A stretch of 64,000 nt of DNA from Arcobacter sp. F2176 (GCF_004116465.1 NZ_PDJV01000003.1:186001-250000), one strand, 5' to 3'. Positions 27,570 through 36,675 are shown, numbered from the stretch's first letter. The notes: generated from the letters alone by a model not told the origin. Program-made: numbers and translations.

Positions 27570-27608
27570 AAAAAGGGAAGGAGAGCATTGCTCTTCTTCC
27601 CTTTTTTT
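27570..27608 (+). terminator. Intrinsic terminator of the alpha operon
   Basis: GGGAAGGAGAGC and GCTCTTCTTCCC form a 12-base-pair stem (one G-T pair) with an ATT loop, flanked by AAAAA and seven T. It is the clearest rho-independent terminator in the window. Confidence 0.92.
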
Positions 27609-27694
27609 ATATAATACAATTAAAAATTATTTTTAGAATTTAATCAATTTTTTTGTATAATCACGATATTTTTACAATTGATTAGGAGTAATAG

Positions 27695-29056
27695 TTGATA
27701 ACATTAAAAGAAGCACTTTTATTAACAAATGACGAGATAACTAAATTAAGAAACGAACTAACTGATAAAATAAGAAATAATAGCATTGGTGCCTATGTAG
27801 AACAATTAACTAATACAGATATAAATATTTCAGGTTCTGGAATACCAATAGCAATAAAAGATATTATTAATGTAAAAGATTGGAATATAACTTGTTGTAG
27901 TAATATTTTAAAAGGGTATGTATCTCCTTATGATGCAACTGTAATCAAAAATTTAAAAGAAGCAGGATTAAGTCCATTTGGAAGAGCAAATATGGATGAG
28001 TTTGCTATGGGAAGTTCAACTGATACTTCTTGTTATGGTAAGACTTTAAATCCTCATAATCCAAATAAAACAGCTGGTGGAAGTTCAGGTGGTAGTGCTG
28101 CTGCTGTTGCTGCAGGTATTGCCATTGCTGCACTTGGGACTGATACTGGTGGGTCAGTGAGACAACCAGCTGCTTATTGTGGTGTTGTAGGTATGAAACC
28201 AACTTATGGAAGAGTTTCAAGATATGGTATTACAGCATACTCATCTTCTCTTGACCAATGTGGACCTATTACTCAAAATGTAGAAGATGCAGCAATTTTA
28301 TATGACATTATTTCAGGATATGATTCAATGGATTCTACATCTGCCAATGTAGAATATAATGCAGTAGCTCCAAAACTTAACAGTGAAAGAAAACTAACAA
28401 TTGCAGTAATTGATAACTTTGTATCACAAGCAAGTCCTGCAATACAAGAAGCTTTTGAAAAAGCTGTAAAAGTTTTAGAAGAAGCTGGTCATAAAATTAT
28501 TCATAAAAACATGTTAGATACAGATAAAATTCTATCATCTTACTATATTGTTGCAACAGCAGAAGCTAGTGCAAACTTAGCTAGATTTGATGGTGTTAGA
28601 TTTGGAAATAGACAAGGTGATGCTGGCTTAAAAGATATGTATGTTCAAACAAAATCAAAAGGTTTTGGTGAAGAAGTACAAAAAAGAATCATGCTTGGTT
28701 CTTTTGTTTTAAGTTCAGGATATTATGATGCTTATTATATAAAAGCACAAAAAGTTAGACATTTGATAAAAGATGAATATGAAGAGATTTTTAATGAGGC
28801 TGATTTAATTTTATCTCCAGTTGCTCCAACAACTGCCCCAGAGTTTGGAAGCTTTAAATCATCTTTAGAGATGTATTTAAGCGATATTTATACAATATCA
28901 ATAAACTTAGCAGGACTACCAGCTATATCTTTACCTGTCGATAAAGATGAAGATGGTATGCCAGTTGGTTTACAGTTGATTGGAAAAGCATATGATGAGC
29001 AAACAGTCTTTGATGGCGCTTTATCACTAGAAAAAGCAGTAAATTATAAAAAGTAA
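27695..29056 (+). CDS. gatA: Glutamyl/aspartyl-tRNA amidotransferase subunit A
   Basis: GatA releases ammonia from glutamine to amidate Glu-tRNA(Gln) or Asp-tRNA(Asn) with GatB and GatC. The 453-residue amidase shows the Ser-cisSer-Lys triad: Lys55 in IPIAIKDIINV, and serines in AGGSSGGSAAAVAAG and GTDTGGSVRQPAA (about 130 and 154). The start is TTG at 27695; AGGAG lies 6 bases before it and the family begins there (ITLKEALLL). gatB and gatC are not in the window. guaB follows after 15 bases. Confidence 0.95.
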   Translation: MITLKEALLLTNDEITKLRNELTDKIRNNSIGAYVEQLTNTDINISGSGIPIAIKDIINVKDWNITCCSNILKGYVSPYDATVIKNLKEAGLSPFGRANMDEFAMGSSTDTSCYGKTLNPHNPNKTAGGSSGGSAAAVAAGIAIAALGTDTGGSVRQPAAYCGVVGMKPTYGRVSRYGITAYSSSLDQCGPITQNVEDAAILYDIISGYDSMDSTSANVEYNAVAPKLNSERKLTIAVIDNFVSQASPAIQEAFEKAVKVLEEAGHKIIHKNMLDTDKILSSYYIVATAEASANLARFDGVRFGNRQGDAGLKDMYVQTKSKGFGEEVQKRIMLGSFVLSSGYYDAYYIKAQKVRHLIKDEYEEIFNEADLILSPVAPTTAPEFGSFKSSLEMYLSDIYTISINLAGLPAISLPVDKDEDGMPVGLQLIGKAYDEQTVFDGALSLEKAVNYKK

Positions 29057-29068
29057 AGAATAGGATAA

Positions 29069-30517
<1,449 letters not shown>

Positions 30518-30521
30518 AAAT

Positions 30522-30536
30522 ATGCTTTTATAGCAT
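30522..30536 (+). terminator. Short hairpin after guaB
   Basis: ATGCT and AGCAT form a 5-base-pair stem with loop TTTAT, 5 bases after the guaB stop, followed by CATCTTTT. The structure is weak and termination is uncertain. Confidence 0.35.
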
Positions 30537-30541
30537 CATCT

Positions 30542-30620
30542 TTTAAATTCACTCTGCGTTAAAGAGTGAATTTAAATGCTCACGTACTGCGTGTACGCTC
30601 CGCTTTAAATTAACTCTTTG
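30542..30620. repeat. REP-like repeat with two alternative hairpins
   Basis: TTTAAATTCACTCT (30542-30555) pairs perfectly with 30563-30576, a 14-base-pair stem. The same middle segment can instead pair with 30602-30619 (17 pairs, one mismatch and one bulge), enclosing a CGTAC/GTACG hairpin (30583-30597). The segment between has higher GC than its surroundings. It looks like a dispersed palindromic repeat. Confidence 0.6.
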
Positions 30621-30716
30621 CCTTGATTGACTTCAAAATCTAATACTCTAAAAACATATTTAATATATTATTAAGTTAATTCATATAATATAAAAACTTA
30701 TTAAAAGGTTGAATTT

Positions 30717-31010
30717 ATGAAAAAACATAGTTTCTTAGATTTTATATTTGCAGTTTTTCTTGTATTATTCTCTTTAGTTATTATTTCTTCTGCAATTATA
30801 TTTAAAAATATTGACATGGGATATAGAGGTTATGGGTATGTTGTTAGTTTTGATACTAATCCTATAATTTTTTCTTTATTATTGATATTTACAATTTCTT
30901 TATTTTTTTATTCATTGAAATCAATAATTCAGTATTTTAGATTTCTAATAAATAATTTAAAAAAGCAAATAAAAAGTCAAAAAGAATTTGATTGGGAAAA
31001 TATTGATTAG
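30717..31010 (+). CDS. Small two-helix membrane protein, unknown
   Basis: Not recognised. The 97-residue protein has a membrane helix at about residues 8-30, a short loop containing MGYRGYGYVV, a second helix at about 50-68, and a basic C-terminal tail (KKQIKSQKEFDW). AAGG lies 8 bases before the ATG. It lies in the accessory stretch after guaB and has no obvious partner. Confidence 0.5.
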   Translation: MKKHSFLDFIFAVFLVLFSLVIISSAIIFKNIDMGYRGYGYVVSFDTNPIIFSLLLIFTISLFFYSLKSIIQYFRFLINNLKKQIKSQKEFDWENID

Positions 31011-31135
31011 TTGTTATATATGGATAGAAAATTATGTGGGAGATAGTAATTAATTAATATTTTTTACATTATTTTATATTTTTAATTAAAAATTAATATT
31101 AAAAATTTAATATTTTATGCAAAAAGGAAATATTT

Positions 31136-31528
31136 ATGTTAACAACTTCATTTTATGTCTCATCTTTCGTAATCTTTTCTCAAAATGCTTTAAAGTATAA
31201 AAAAATTAACTTAAATAATAAGTTCTATATTTCTATTATTTGTACAATACATTTTTTAACTATAATAAATTTGCTAAAAGAATATAAAATAATAACTTAT
31301 AATTTGTATTGTTATGATGGTTGTAGCAGACTTTTTAATTCCTTTATTATGTTACCAAGTTTTATAATTGATTCTTCATCAGCATTTATAGAATGTTTAA
31401 CTCTATTATTATGTTGTATATTTGTTCTTTTTTTTAGGAAACCAATATTTTGGATAGCTTTATTAGAATATTCATATTATATATTATATAAGATCTATTT
31501 GCTAATAAATTGTATAAAAATTAAATAG
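31136..31528 (+). CDS. Hydrophobic membrane protein, unknown
   Basis: Not recognised. The 130-residue protein is very hydrophobic, with about four membrane helices, and it has several cysteines (CYDGCSRLF near 62-71, ECLTLLLCC near 90-98). AAGGA precedes the ATG. It is extremely AT-rich. It could be a genuine small membrane protein or an orphan gene in a variable region. Confidence 0.45.
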   Translation: MLTTSFYVSSFVIFSQNALKYKKINLNNKFYISIICTIHFLTIINLLKEYKIITYNLYCYDGCSRLFNSFIMLPSFIIDSSSAFIECLTLLLCCIFVLFFRKPIFWIALLEYSYYILYKIYLLINCIKIK

Positions 31529-31610
31529 AAAAGTTTACCTAATCTTATAGTAAAATAGTAATAAAAATAAAAGTTAACATTATCGACAGGAATTAAAAAC
31601 AGATTTTTCG

Positions 31611-31640
31611 GTTACTTATTTTATTGTTGTAAAAAGTAAC
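31611..31640. repeat. Inverted repeat GTTACTT / AAGTAAC
   Basis: Two perfect 7-base arms are separated by 16 bases in the gap between a membrane gene and mazF. Similar hairpins commonly mark gene ends. The rest of the gap shows nothing coding. Confidence 0.45.
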
Positions 31641-31729
31641 AAAGCGTGACCCTGAAAGAGTACAAGAGAGATTATTTATAAGTAGTTTTTAGAGTATTAG
31701 GAGATAGGTTATAAATTTTCACTATTTAT

Positions 31730-32065
31730 TTAAAATATAATACTCTCAGTTATTCCCAACACTTTATTCAAACTCTCTTCATCGAGTTTTTCTACGAACT
31801 TTACTTGTCTAGCATTATAATCTATTGATTTGATTTGCTCGGTCATTATGTAGCCTGTTAGGTTTTTACTTTTTACTTCTACGTGAAATGGGAAGTTTCT
31901 GTCGGTGTTTGTTATGGGGCAGGCTATTGCTAAGCCTAGGGCTTTGTTGAAGGCTTCGTTGCTTATTATTAGGGCTGGTCGTCTTCCTTTTTGTTCGTGT
32001 CCTGCTGATGGATCGAAGCTTAGGATTACTAGGTCACCTTTTTTTGGAATGTAGTTTTTTACCAT
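31730..32065 (-). CDS. mazF: MazF-type toxin (mRNA interferase)
   Basis: MazF cuts mRNA and rRNA at short motifs when the antitoxin is lost. The 111-residue PemK/MazF domain has VILSFDPSAGHEQKGRRPAL at the N-terminus (about 13-32), which carries the conserved Arg, and ALGLAIACPITNT, with a C-terminal EQIKSID. The ATG overlaps mazE by 7 bases, as expected of the pair. Unlike its neighbours the gene uses many C-ending codons and is locally less AT-rich, a hint of transfer. Confidence 0.93.
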   Translation of the reverse strand: MVKNYIPKKGDLVILSFDPSAGHEQKGRRPALIISNEAFNKALGLAIACPITNTDRNFPFHVEVKSKNLTGYIMTEQIKSIDYNARQVKFVEKLDEESLNKVLGITESIIF

Positions 32066-32304
32066 TCTTCTTTGCCTATTTTTTCATTGAATTCTTCATT
32101 TGCTTTGTAGTTATTTGGTACTTGCGATACTAAGTCATTTAGGTTATATTTCGGTCTATCTTTTTTTATTGCTTCAATGATAACTTTGCCATTTTCTATT
32201 TTTATATCTACATTATCTCCGATATTTAGATTTAATGTATCCATGATATCTTTTGGTACTCTAAGACCTTGTGAATTTCCCCATTTTGATATTTTAGCAG
32301 TCAT
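32059..32304 (-). CDS. mazE: MazE-type antitoxin (AbrB fold)
   Basis: MazE binds and neutralises MazF and represses the operon. The 81-residue protein has an N-terminal swapped-hairpin AbrB/MazE domain (KISKWGNSQGLRVPKDIM, about residues 4-21) and a flexible C-terminus that would wrap the toxin. AAAGGAG precedes the ATG. Its promoter region carries two GTATATC repeats 11 bases apart that could be the operator. Confidence 0.93.
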   Translation of the reverse strand: MTAKISKWGNSQGLRVPKDIMDTLNLNIGDNVDIKIENGKVIIEAIKKDRPKYNLNDLVSQVPNNYKANEEFNEKIGKEEW

Positions 32305-32322
32305 TTTGACTCCTTTGTTAAT

Positions 32323-32340
32323 GTATATCCAAAGTATATC
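32323..32340. promoter_or_regulatory. mazEF operator candidate (GTATATC direct repeats)
   Basis: GTATATC at 32323-32329 and again at 32334-32340 are one helical turn apart and overlap the -10 box. This suits cooperative binding by MazE or MazEF. Confidence 0.5.
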
Positions 32341-32361
32341 ATTTCATATATTTCTTGTCAA
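32333..32361 (-). promoter_or_regulatory. Consensus sigma-70 promoter of mazEF
   Basis: On the minus strand TTGACA (32356-32361) is 17 bases from TATACT (32333-32338), an almost perfect promoter 28 bases before the mazE start. Confidence 0.85.
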
Positions 32362-32421
32362 TATAGTATAAATATAAAATCAAAGTAAAATTTAAAAGAG
32401 GATATGTGAAATATACACCTC

Positions 32422-32450
32422 TTGACAAGTCGTACGGTATTAAGTACAAT
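32422..32450 (+). promoter_or_regulatory. Consensus sigma-70 promoter of yefM-yoeB
   Basis: TTGACA (32422-32427) is 17 bases from TACAAT (32445-32450). Repeated GTAC cores between the boxes (GTACGG, AAGTAC) are a candidate operator for the antitoxin. Confidence 0.85.
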
Positions 32451-32477
32451 ATTGAAAATTAACTATTAAGGACAGAT

Positions 32478-32723
32478 ATGACAAGAACTATGTCAGTAAG
32501 TCAAGTTAGAGCAGATATATATAATGTCATGGATGAAACGGCACAAACACATGAACCGATACTTATAACAGGGAAAAGAAATAATGTTGTTATGCTTTCC
32601 CAAGAAGATTGGAATGCTATAGAGGAGACATTGTATTTAAATAATATACCAAATATGGTATCTTCGATACAAGACTCAATGAATGAACCAGATAGTGAGT
32701 TTAGTGAAGATATTGAATGGTAG
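32478..32723 (+). CDS. yefM: YefM/Phd-type antitoxin
   Basis: This 81-residue protein should bind the operator and block the YoeB toxin. It has the Phd/YefM N-terminal domain (MSVSQVRADIYNVMDET, then EPILITGKRNNVVMLSQEDW, residues 5-46) and an acidic C-terminal tail. AGGAC precedes the ATG. Its last 7 bases overlap yoeB, so they are translated together. Confidence 0.92.
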   Translation: MTRTMSVSQVRADIYNVMDETAQTHEPILITGKRNNVVMLSQEDWNAIEETLYLNNIPNMVSSIQDSMNEPDSEFSEDIEW

Positions 32724-32986
32724 AATATAAAATACTCTATAGTAAACTAGCATTAAAAGATGCTAAAAAACTATCGAGTGCTAATTTGAGCCAAAAGGCT
32801 AAAGAATTAATTGAGATAATTAAAAAAAATCCATTTCAAAATCCTCCCCCTTATGAAAAACTAGTTGGTAATTTAAGTGGTACATATTCTAGAAGAATAA
32901 ATATACAACACAGATTAGTCTACGAAGTAAGAGAAATTGATAACATAGTACGAATCCATAGAATGTGGTCACATTATGGAGAATAA
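32717..32986 (+). CDS. yoeB: YoeB/Txe-type toxin (mRNA endoribonuclease)
   Basis: YoeB cleaves mRNA in the ribosomal A site. The 89-residue RelE-fold protein has the family's core RRINIQHRLVYEV (about residues 54-66) and ends with HRMWSHYGE, containing the C-terminal His-Tyr pair that acts in catalysis. It overlaps yefM by 7 bases. The two form a complete module next to mazEF. Confidence 0.93.
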   Translation: MVEYKILYSKLALKDAKKLSSANLSQKAKELIEIIKKNPFQNPPPYEKLVGNLSGTYSRRINIQHRLVYEVREIDNIVRIHRMWSHYGE

Positions 32987-33295
32987 TGCAAGCGTTTAAT
33001 CTTCAGGGATATAGGATACCTATCAATAAAATAATTAATATTATAAAAGATTCTGGGGACAATCTCTGATCTGGCTACACTAAGCCATCTTTCAAGACAT
33101 GAATAGGGTCAGACCCCAAATGAAAACTTTTCTTAAATTTGATTAAGTTTCAATATATTTAATTTGAAATAATAGTAAATTATTAGGAGAAAGTACTTAT
33201 TTATATAGGTATTCATCTTATATTCATATTCACTTCATGTTGAATTCATAATAATAGTCTAAAATCTCTCTAAATTATTATTTTAGGAGACGATG
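32987..33295. other. Gene-free region with remnants of a REP/RAYT-type repeat
   Basis: No gene was found. It contains ATAGG-ATA-CCTAT (33011-33023), a CTGGGGACAATCT stretch (33053-33065), and GGGTC-A-GACCCC (33106-33117) in the context AATAGGGTCAGACCCC. These phrases resemble repeats that flank REP-associated Y1 transposases in many proteobacteria. No transposase remains. Confidence 0.5.
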
Positions 33296-33742
33296 ATGAG
33301 TAAAGGTAAGGTTATTTTAGGGATAGCTGTTGTAGCTGTTTTAATTCAATTTATTCCTTATGGAAAGGATTATACAAATCCACCAGTTGTAAAGGAGCCT
33401 CAATGGGATTCAATGCAAACAAAGGTGTTATTTGATAAAGCTTGTGCTAATTGTCACTCAAACAAGACAGTTTATCCATGGTATAGTAAAGTTGCACCTA
33501 TTTCTTGGCTAATTGCACATGATGTTAAAGAGGGTAGAGAACATTTAAATGTTTCTATGTGGGGTTTACAAAAAAGAAATAAAGGAGATGAGGCTGCAGA
33601 AGAGCTAAAAGGAGGTGATATGCCACCTTTATATTATCTTCCAACACATCCTGAAGCTAAACTTACTCAAAATGAAACTCAACAACTTATTTTAGGTTTA
33701 GATAAAACATTTGGTAGTAAAGAAAAACATCACAAAGATTAA
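33296..33742 (+). CDS. Haem-binding (c-type) domain protein
   Basis: A 148-residue membrane-anchored haem protein. An N-terminal signal/anchor (about residues 5-20) is followed by the haem c motif CANCH (50-54) in LFDKACANCHSNKTVYPWYSKV, then WLIAHDVKEGREHLN, as in the Haem_bd family (PF14376). Late PPLYYLPTHPEAKL may hold distal residues. The ATG at 33296 was chosen over 33293 because AGGAG is 6 bases away. Such proteins act in the periplasm in electron transfer or redox sensing; the partner is unknown. Confidence 0.8.
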   Translation: MSKGKVILGIAVVAVLIQFIPYGKDYTNPPVVKEPQWDSMQTKVLFDKACANCHSNKTVYPWYSKVAPISWLIAHDVKEGREHLNVSMWGLQKRNKGDEAAEELKGGDMPPLYYLPTHPEAKLTQNETQQLILGLDKTFGSKEKHHKD

Positions 33743-33816
33743 GAATGATAATATATTAAGTGATTTCTTTAGCTAGTTTATTTATAATGTATTACTAACA
33801 AATAAGTAGAAAAACT

Positions 33817-34362
33817 ATGACTAGATACATCTCCATAATTACCATGTTATTTATTATCTCTGCAAAAGCTGAGGATTTTAACTCATGTGGATATATTCAT
33901 AAGAATACAAATCTATATGAGTTATTTGATAACTGTGCTTCCTACAAAGATAGTGAGCTAAAGATTTCAAAAGAGCACATGAAAAATCTGAATTTCGATA
34001 AGTTTGGTACGGCTAGTTTTTTTACTTCTGGGCAATATTTTTATATAAAACCTGATGGAAGATTTCTCCCTGTCCTTTTTTACGATAATGGAGCAGATTA
34101 CTTTCAAGAAGGTCTTACCCGCTCATTAAAAAATGGAAAAATAGAGTATTACAATACAGACTTAGAACTTGTACTCTCCCCAGATTATGATTGGGCTTGG
34201 CCTTTTGGTGAAGGTAAGGCACTAGTTTGTAATGGTTGTGTATTGACTTCTCTTGAAGATGGTCACAAAGCTTTAAAAGGAGGTTTGTGGGGCTATATAA
34301 ATAAAGAGGGAAAAGAAATCGTTCCTATCAAATATAAGGCTTCAAATCTTCCTGAAAAATAA
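33817..34362 (+). CDS. Exported WG-repeat-like protein
   Basis: A 181-residue protein with an N-terminal signal peptide (ISIITMLFIISAKA). The body carries WG-repeat-like beta units, most clearly GGLWGYINKEGKEIVPIKY at the C-terminus (about 157-175), with earlier weaker copies near YFYIKPDGRFLPVLFYDNG and FGEGKALVCNG. It has several cysteines (SCGYIH, DNCASY, CNGCVL) that could form disulphides in the periplasm. The function is unknown. Confidence 0.6.
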   Translation: MTRYISIITMLFIISAKAEDFNSCGYIHKNTNLYELFDNCASYKDSELKISKEHMKNLNFDKFGTASFFTSGQYFYIKPDGRFLPVLFYDNGADYFQEGLTRSLKNGKIEYYNTDLELVLSPDYDWAWPFGEGKALVCNGCVLTSLEDGHKALKGGLWGYINKEGKEIVPIKYKASNLPEK

Positions 34363-34488
34363 CCTTCTGTTTTGATTGATTAGAATTTGTTTATTATATA
34401 ATAATTGAACTTTTCCTAATAATAAAGTATATTGATATTGTATATGCTGTATGATAAACTAAGATTAGGAAATACAAATGGAAATAAT

Positions 34489-34752
34489 ATGATAAAAGAT
34501 AAGATTGTAAAATATTATAAATTATTAAAAGTAAAAAAAGTAGATAAATATTTGATTCTAATAGGAATTATTGGTGTTATTATTGGTTTGTTTTTTGGTA
34601 TTCCAATTATAAATCAAATATTTGTATGGCCAGTTTTATTGGGTGTTTGTATAAGATTATATGATTTTACAGAGAAAATAGAAAGAGAAATAGTTCCTTA
34701 TGATTTTAATAGATTATTACCACCACCAAAAAAAAAGAGTGATAAAAGTTAA
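34489..34752 (+). CDS. Small two-helix membrane protein, unknown
   Basis: Not recognised. From ATG at 34489 (GGA 6 bases upstream) the protein has 87 residues: a basic N-terminus, one long or two short membrane helices (about 23-55), and a cytoplasmic C-terminus ending [11 protein letters not shown] longer frame starts at 34432 without a ribosome site. It overlaps the GIY-YIG gene by one base (TAATG), so the two are likely translated together. Confidence 0.5.
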   Translation: MIKDKIVKYYKLLKVKKVDKYLILIGIIGVIIGLFFGIPIINQIFVWPVLLGVCIRLYDFTEKIEREIVPYDFNRLLPPPKKKSDKS

Positions 34753-35018
34753 TGTCATATTTTGTTTATATTCTTGAGTGTTGCGATGGGAGTTTATATA
34801 CTGGAATTACTACAGATGTAACAAAACGATTGGATGAGCACAACTCTTCTGATAAGGGTGCAAAGTATACAAAAGCTAGGCGTCCTGTTAAGTTGCTTTA
34901 TGAAGAATCATCAAGTGATAGGAGTAGTGCTTCTAAGCGTGAATATGCTATTAAAAAACTTACAAGAATCAAAAAACTTCAATTGATAAATGAGCCTTCT
35001 AAGAAAGAAGGTCATTAG
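34752..35018 (+). CDS. GIY-YIG nuclease-domain protein (YhbQ/UPF0213-like)
   Basis: A single-domain 88-residue protein with [22 protein letters not shown] (the GIY-YIG motif is VYI/YTG here), followed by [21 protein letters not shown] with the catalytic Arg, and a late Glu in [10 protein letters not shown]. The family includes YhbQ, implicated in DNA damage response, but its substrate is not established. It overlaps the upstream membrane protein gene by one base and is convergent with fldA. Confidence 0.85.
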   Translation: MSYFVYILECCDGSLYTGITTDVTKRLDEHNSSDKGAKYTKARRPVKLLYEESSSDRSSASKREYAIKKLTRIKKLQLINEPSKKEGH

Positions 35019-35031
35019 CTTTTTTTAGAAG
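34996..35031. terminator. Stem-loop between convergent GIY-YIG and fldA genes
   Basis: CTTCTAA (34996-35002) pairs with TTAGAAG (35025-35031) and the stem extends with a bulge; seven T's lie in the right arm. It covers the end of both genes. Confidence 0.45.
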
Positions 35032-35519
35032 TGTTCTTCAATATCTTTAACCCAAGCTTCGATTCGCTCTTTGCTTAGTTCGCTTTGATTGTCTTCATCT
35101 AATACTAAACCTACAAATTTACCATCAACTACTGCTGTTGATTCATCAAATTCATAACCATCTATTGAAGTAAATCCTACTACATTTCCTTCTTTTACAT
35201 AACTGTATAAGTGACCTAGGGCGTTACAAAAGGTATCTTCGTATCCTTCTTGATCTCCTACACCTATTAGCGCTATTGTTTTATTGCTGAAGTTTATCTT
35301 TTCTAAGTTAGCTTCAAAGTCTTCCCAATCAGCTTGTAAATCCCCATCACCCCAAGTTGATGATGCTAAGATAAGTTTGTCGTATTGTTCAATTTCTTCT
35401 TTTGTTGCTTTTGCAATATCATGTAATGTAATTTCTTTTGAAAATGTGTTTTTTACTTCAATTACAATCTCTTCAGTAGCACCTGTGTCACTACCGTAAA
35501 ATAATCCTATAGAATTCAT
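35025..35519 (-). CDS. fldA: Flavodoxin
   Basis: Flavodoxin is a small FMN electron carrier. The 164-residue protein has the FMN phosphate loop GSDTGATEE (about 9-17), LILASSTWGDGDLQADWEDF (about 51-70, isoalloxazine loop) and GVGDQEGYEDTFCNA (about 96-110). The size fits long-chain flavodoxins. In Campylobacterota flavodoxin is the electron carrier for pyruvate and 2-oxoglutarate oxidoreductases. Its upstream gap, shared with a SufT-like gene, holds a palindromic operator candidate. Confidence 0.95.
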   Translation of the reverse strand: MNSIGLFYGSDTGATEEIVIEVKNTFSKEITLHDIAKATKEEIEQYDKLILASSTWGDGDLQADWEDFEANLEKINFSNKTIALIGVGDQEGYEDTFCNALGHLYSYVKEGNVVGFTSIDGYEFDESTAVVDGKFVGLVLDEDNQSELSKERIEAWVKDIEEHF

Positions 35520-35567
35520 ATATATTCCTTTAATATTTAATAAAGAGGAAATATAACATATAAAATC

Positions 35568-35596
35568 TTAAATAGGATAAAAATACTCCTATTTAA
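35568..35596. promoter_or_regulatory. Inverted repeat in the fldA / SufT-like divergent promoter
   Basis: TTAAATAGGA and TCCTATTTAA are perfect 10-base arms with a 9-base spacer, sited between two divergently transcribed redox or iron-sulfur genes. It may be an operator for both. Confidence 0.6.
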
Positions 35597-35680
35597 ATTA
35601 AAATTTTTTATCTTTTTAAGTTTAAAGAGAAAATCAATTTTAGAAAAGATAGAATTTATAATAAAACTCAAGGAAGAAGC

Positions 35681-36028
35681 ATGGAAATATTTAATAAAGA
35701 TGAAATAATTCAAAAAGTAATTGAAAAATTAAAAACAATACAAGACCTTGAACTTCCAATAAATATTTATGATTTGGGGCTAATTTATAAAACTAATGTA
35801 GAAGATAATAATGATAAAGTGCAAGTAAATATTGAAATGACTTTAATAAATTCGAGATGCAATAGTACAAAGTCTTTTACTGATGAGATTATAAGTATGG
35901 TTCAAAGTGTAGATGAAGTAGATATTTGTAGTGTAAAGTATGTATTTTCTCCTAAATGGGAAGTTACAATGATAAGCCCTGAAGGATTAGAACAGTTAAG
36001 AAATGCAAATTTAAATAAAAAAGATTAA
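35681..36028 (+). CDS. MIP18/SufT-like iron-sulfur assembly protein (DUF59)
   Basis: A 115-residue DUF59 protein. LPINIYDLGLIYKTNV (about residues 26-41) matches the family core, and the conserved cysteine is kept in MTLINSRCNST (about 62-72). The usual SPGCP is SRCN here. SufT/MIP18 proteins help mature iron-sulfur proteins. A TATAAT box is at 35657-35662 and AAGGAAG precedes the ATG. It is divergent from fldA, and its last 4 bases overlap the convergent VOC gene. Confidence 0.8.
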   Translation: MEIFNKDEIIQKVIEKLKTIQDLELPINIYDLGLIYKTNVEDNNDKVQVNIEMTLINSRCNSTKSFTDEIISMVQSVDEVDICSVKYVFSPKWEVTMISPEGLEQLRNANLNKKD

Positions 36029-36669
36029 TATCTTATTATCAAATTAGCAAATTTACAACTATAAGCTTTATTTTGCTTGTTTTTATCAAAACAAAGTTCT
36101 ACATATGGGAAATCACTAATTTTAAAATTAGCACTATCTTTTAAAAGCTTTATAAGTTCTGCATCTTTATTTTTTATTCCAAAAGTTATACTTGTGAGTT
36201 CTTTTATATTATTGTCATGTATTATTGGCTCATTTTTGTTATTTGTTTGAGTTAAACCTTCCCATCTAAAAGTCCATGGTAGGGAAAGATTGTCCTCAAA
36301 GGATAAAACATCTATAGCCATATCATTTGGTAAATATTCAGCTTTGTATTTATGGGCATTTTTAAATAATTTTTCAAATTTCTTTTTATCAAATAAACAT
36401 ATTCCAAAGGGTGAGGCTTGATTTTGATTATAATAGGCTCGTCTTGTAAGTCCACTTTTTAAACATATATCTTTTTTGATTTCTTGTTCATTACTTATAT
36501 ATATTAATTCTATAAAGAAGTTTTCAAAATATATTTTTCTATTACTTGTACCTTGACCTTTATGTACACGATTACTGCCTTCTTTAAATCCAAGGGTTAA
36601 AAGTTCTTGTATTAAATCATCTATATTATTAGTAAAAATAAATAAGTGATGTATATCAATATTTTCCAT
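36025..36669 (-). CDS. VOC/glyoxalase-like domain protein
   Basis: The 214-residue protein resembles the Glyoxalase_3 type of the vicinal oxygen chelate superfamily. IDIHHLFIFTNNIDDLIQEL at the N-terminus matches the first beta-alpha unit, FFIELIYISNEQE the second, and the C-terminal half (about 130-214) is a second VOC-like unit with ELTSITFGIKNKD. No substrate can be assigned. It ends beyond the SufT-like stop (4-base overlap) and follows DedA by 6 bases on the minus strand. Confidence 0.65.
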   Translation of the reverse strand: MENIDIHHLFIFTNNIDDLIQELLTLGFKEGSNRVHKGQGTSNRKIYFENFFIELIYISNEQEIKKDICLKSGLTRRAYYNQNQASPFGICLFDKKKFEKLFKNAHKYKAEYLPNDMAIDVLSFEDNLSLPWTFRWEGLTQTNNKNEPIIHDNNIKELTSITFGIKNKDAELIKLLKDSANFKISDFPYVELCFDKNKQNKAYSCKFANLIIRY

Positions 36670-36675
36670 TATTAT

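Noticed and set aside
28005-28220. Minus-strand open frame inside gatA rich in His and Gln
   Set aside because: Composition reflects the reverse complement of the Ala/Gly-rich amidase core; gatA is unambiguous.
30540-30620. CRISPR-like array after guaB
   Set aside because: Only inverted repeats are present; there are no regularly spaced direct repeats and no cas genes.
31621-31700. rRNA-like fragment (GACCCTGAAAGAG)
   Set aside because: The match is too short and has no flanking rRNA sequence.
33101-33120. Intact insertion sequence end
   Set aside because: No transposase, target duplication or matching second end was found within several kilobases.
34432-34488. N-terminal extension of the small membrane protein
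   Set aside because: No ribosome site before 34432, and an internal ATG at 34489 has one; the extension looks non-coding.
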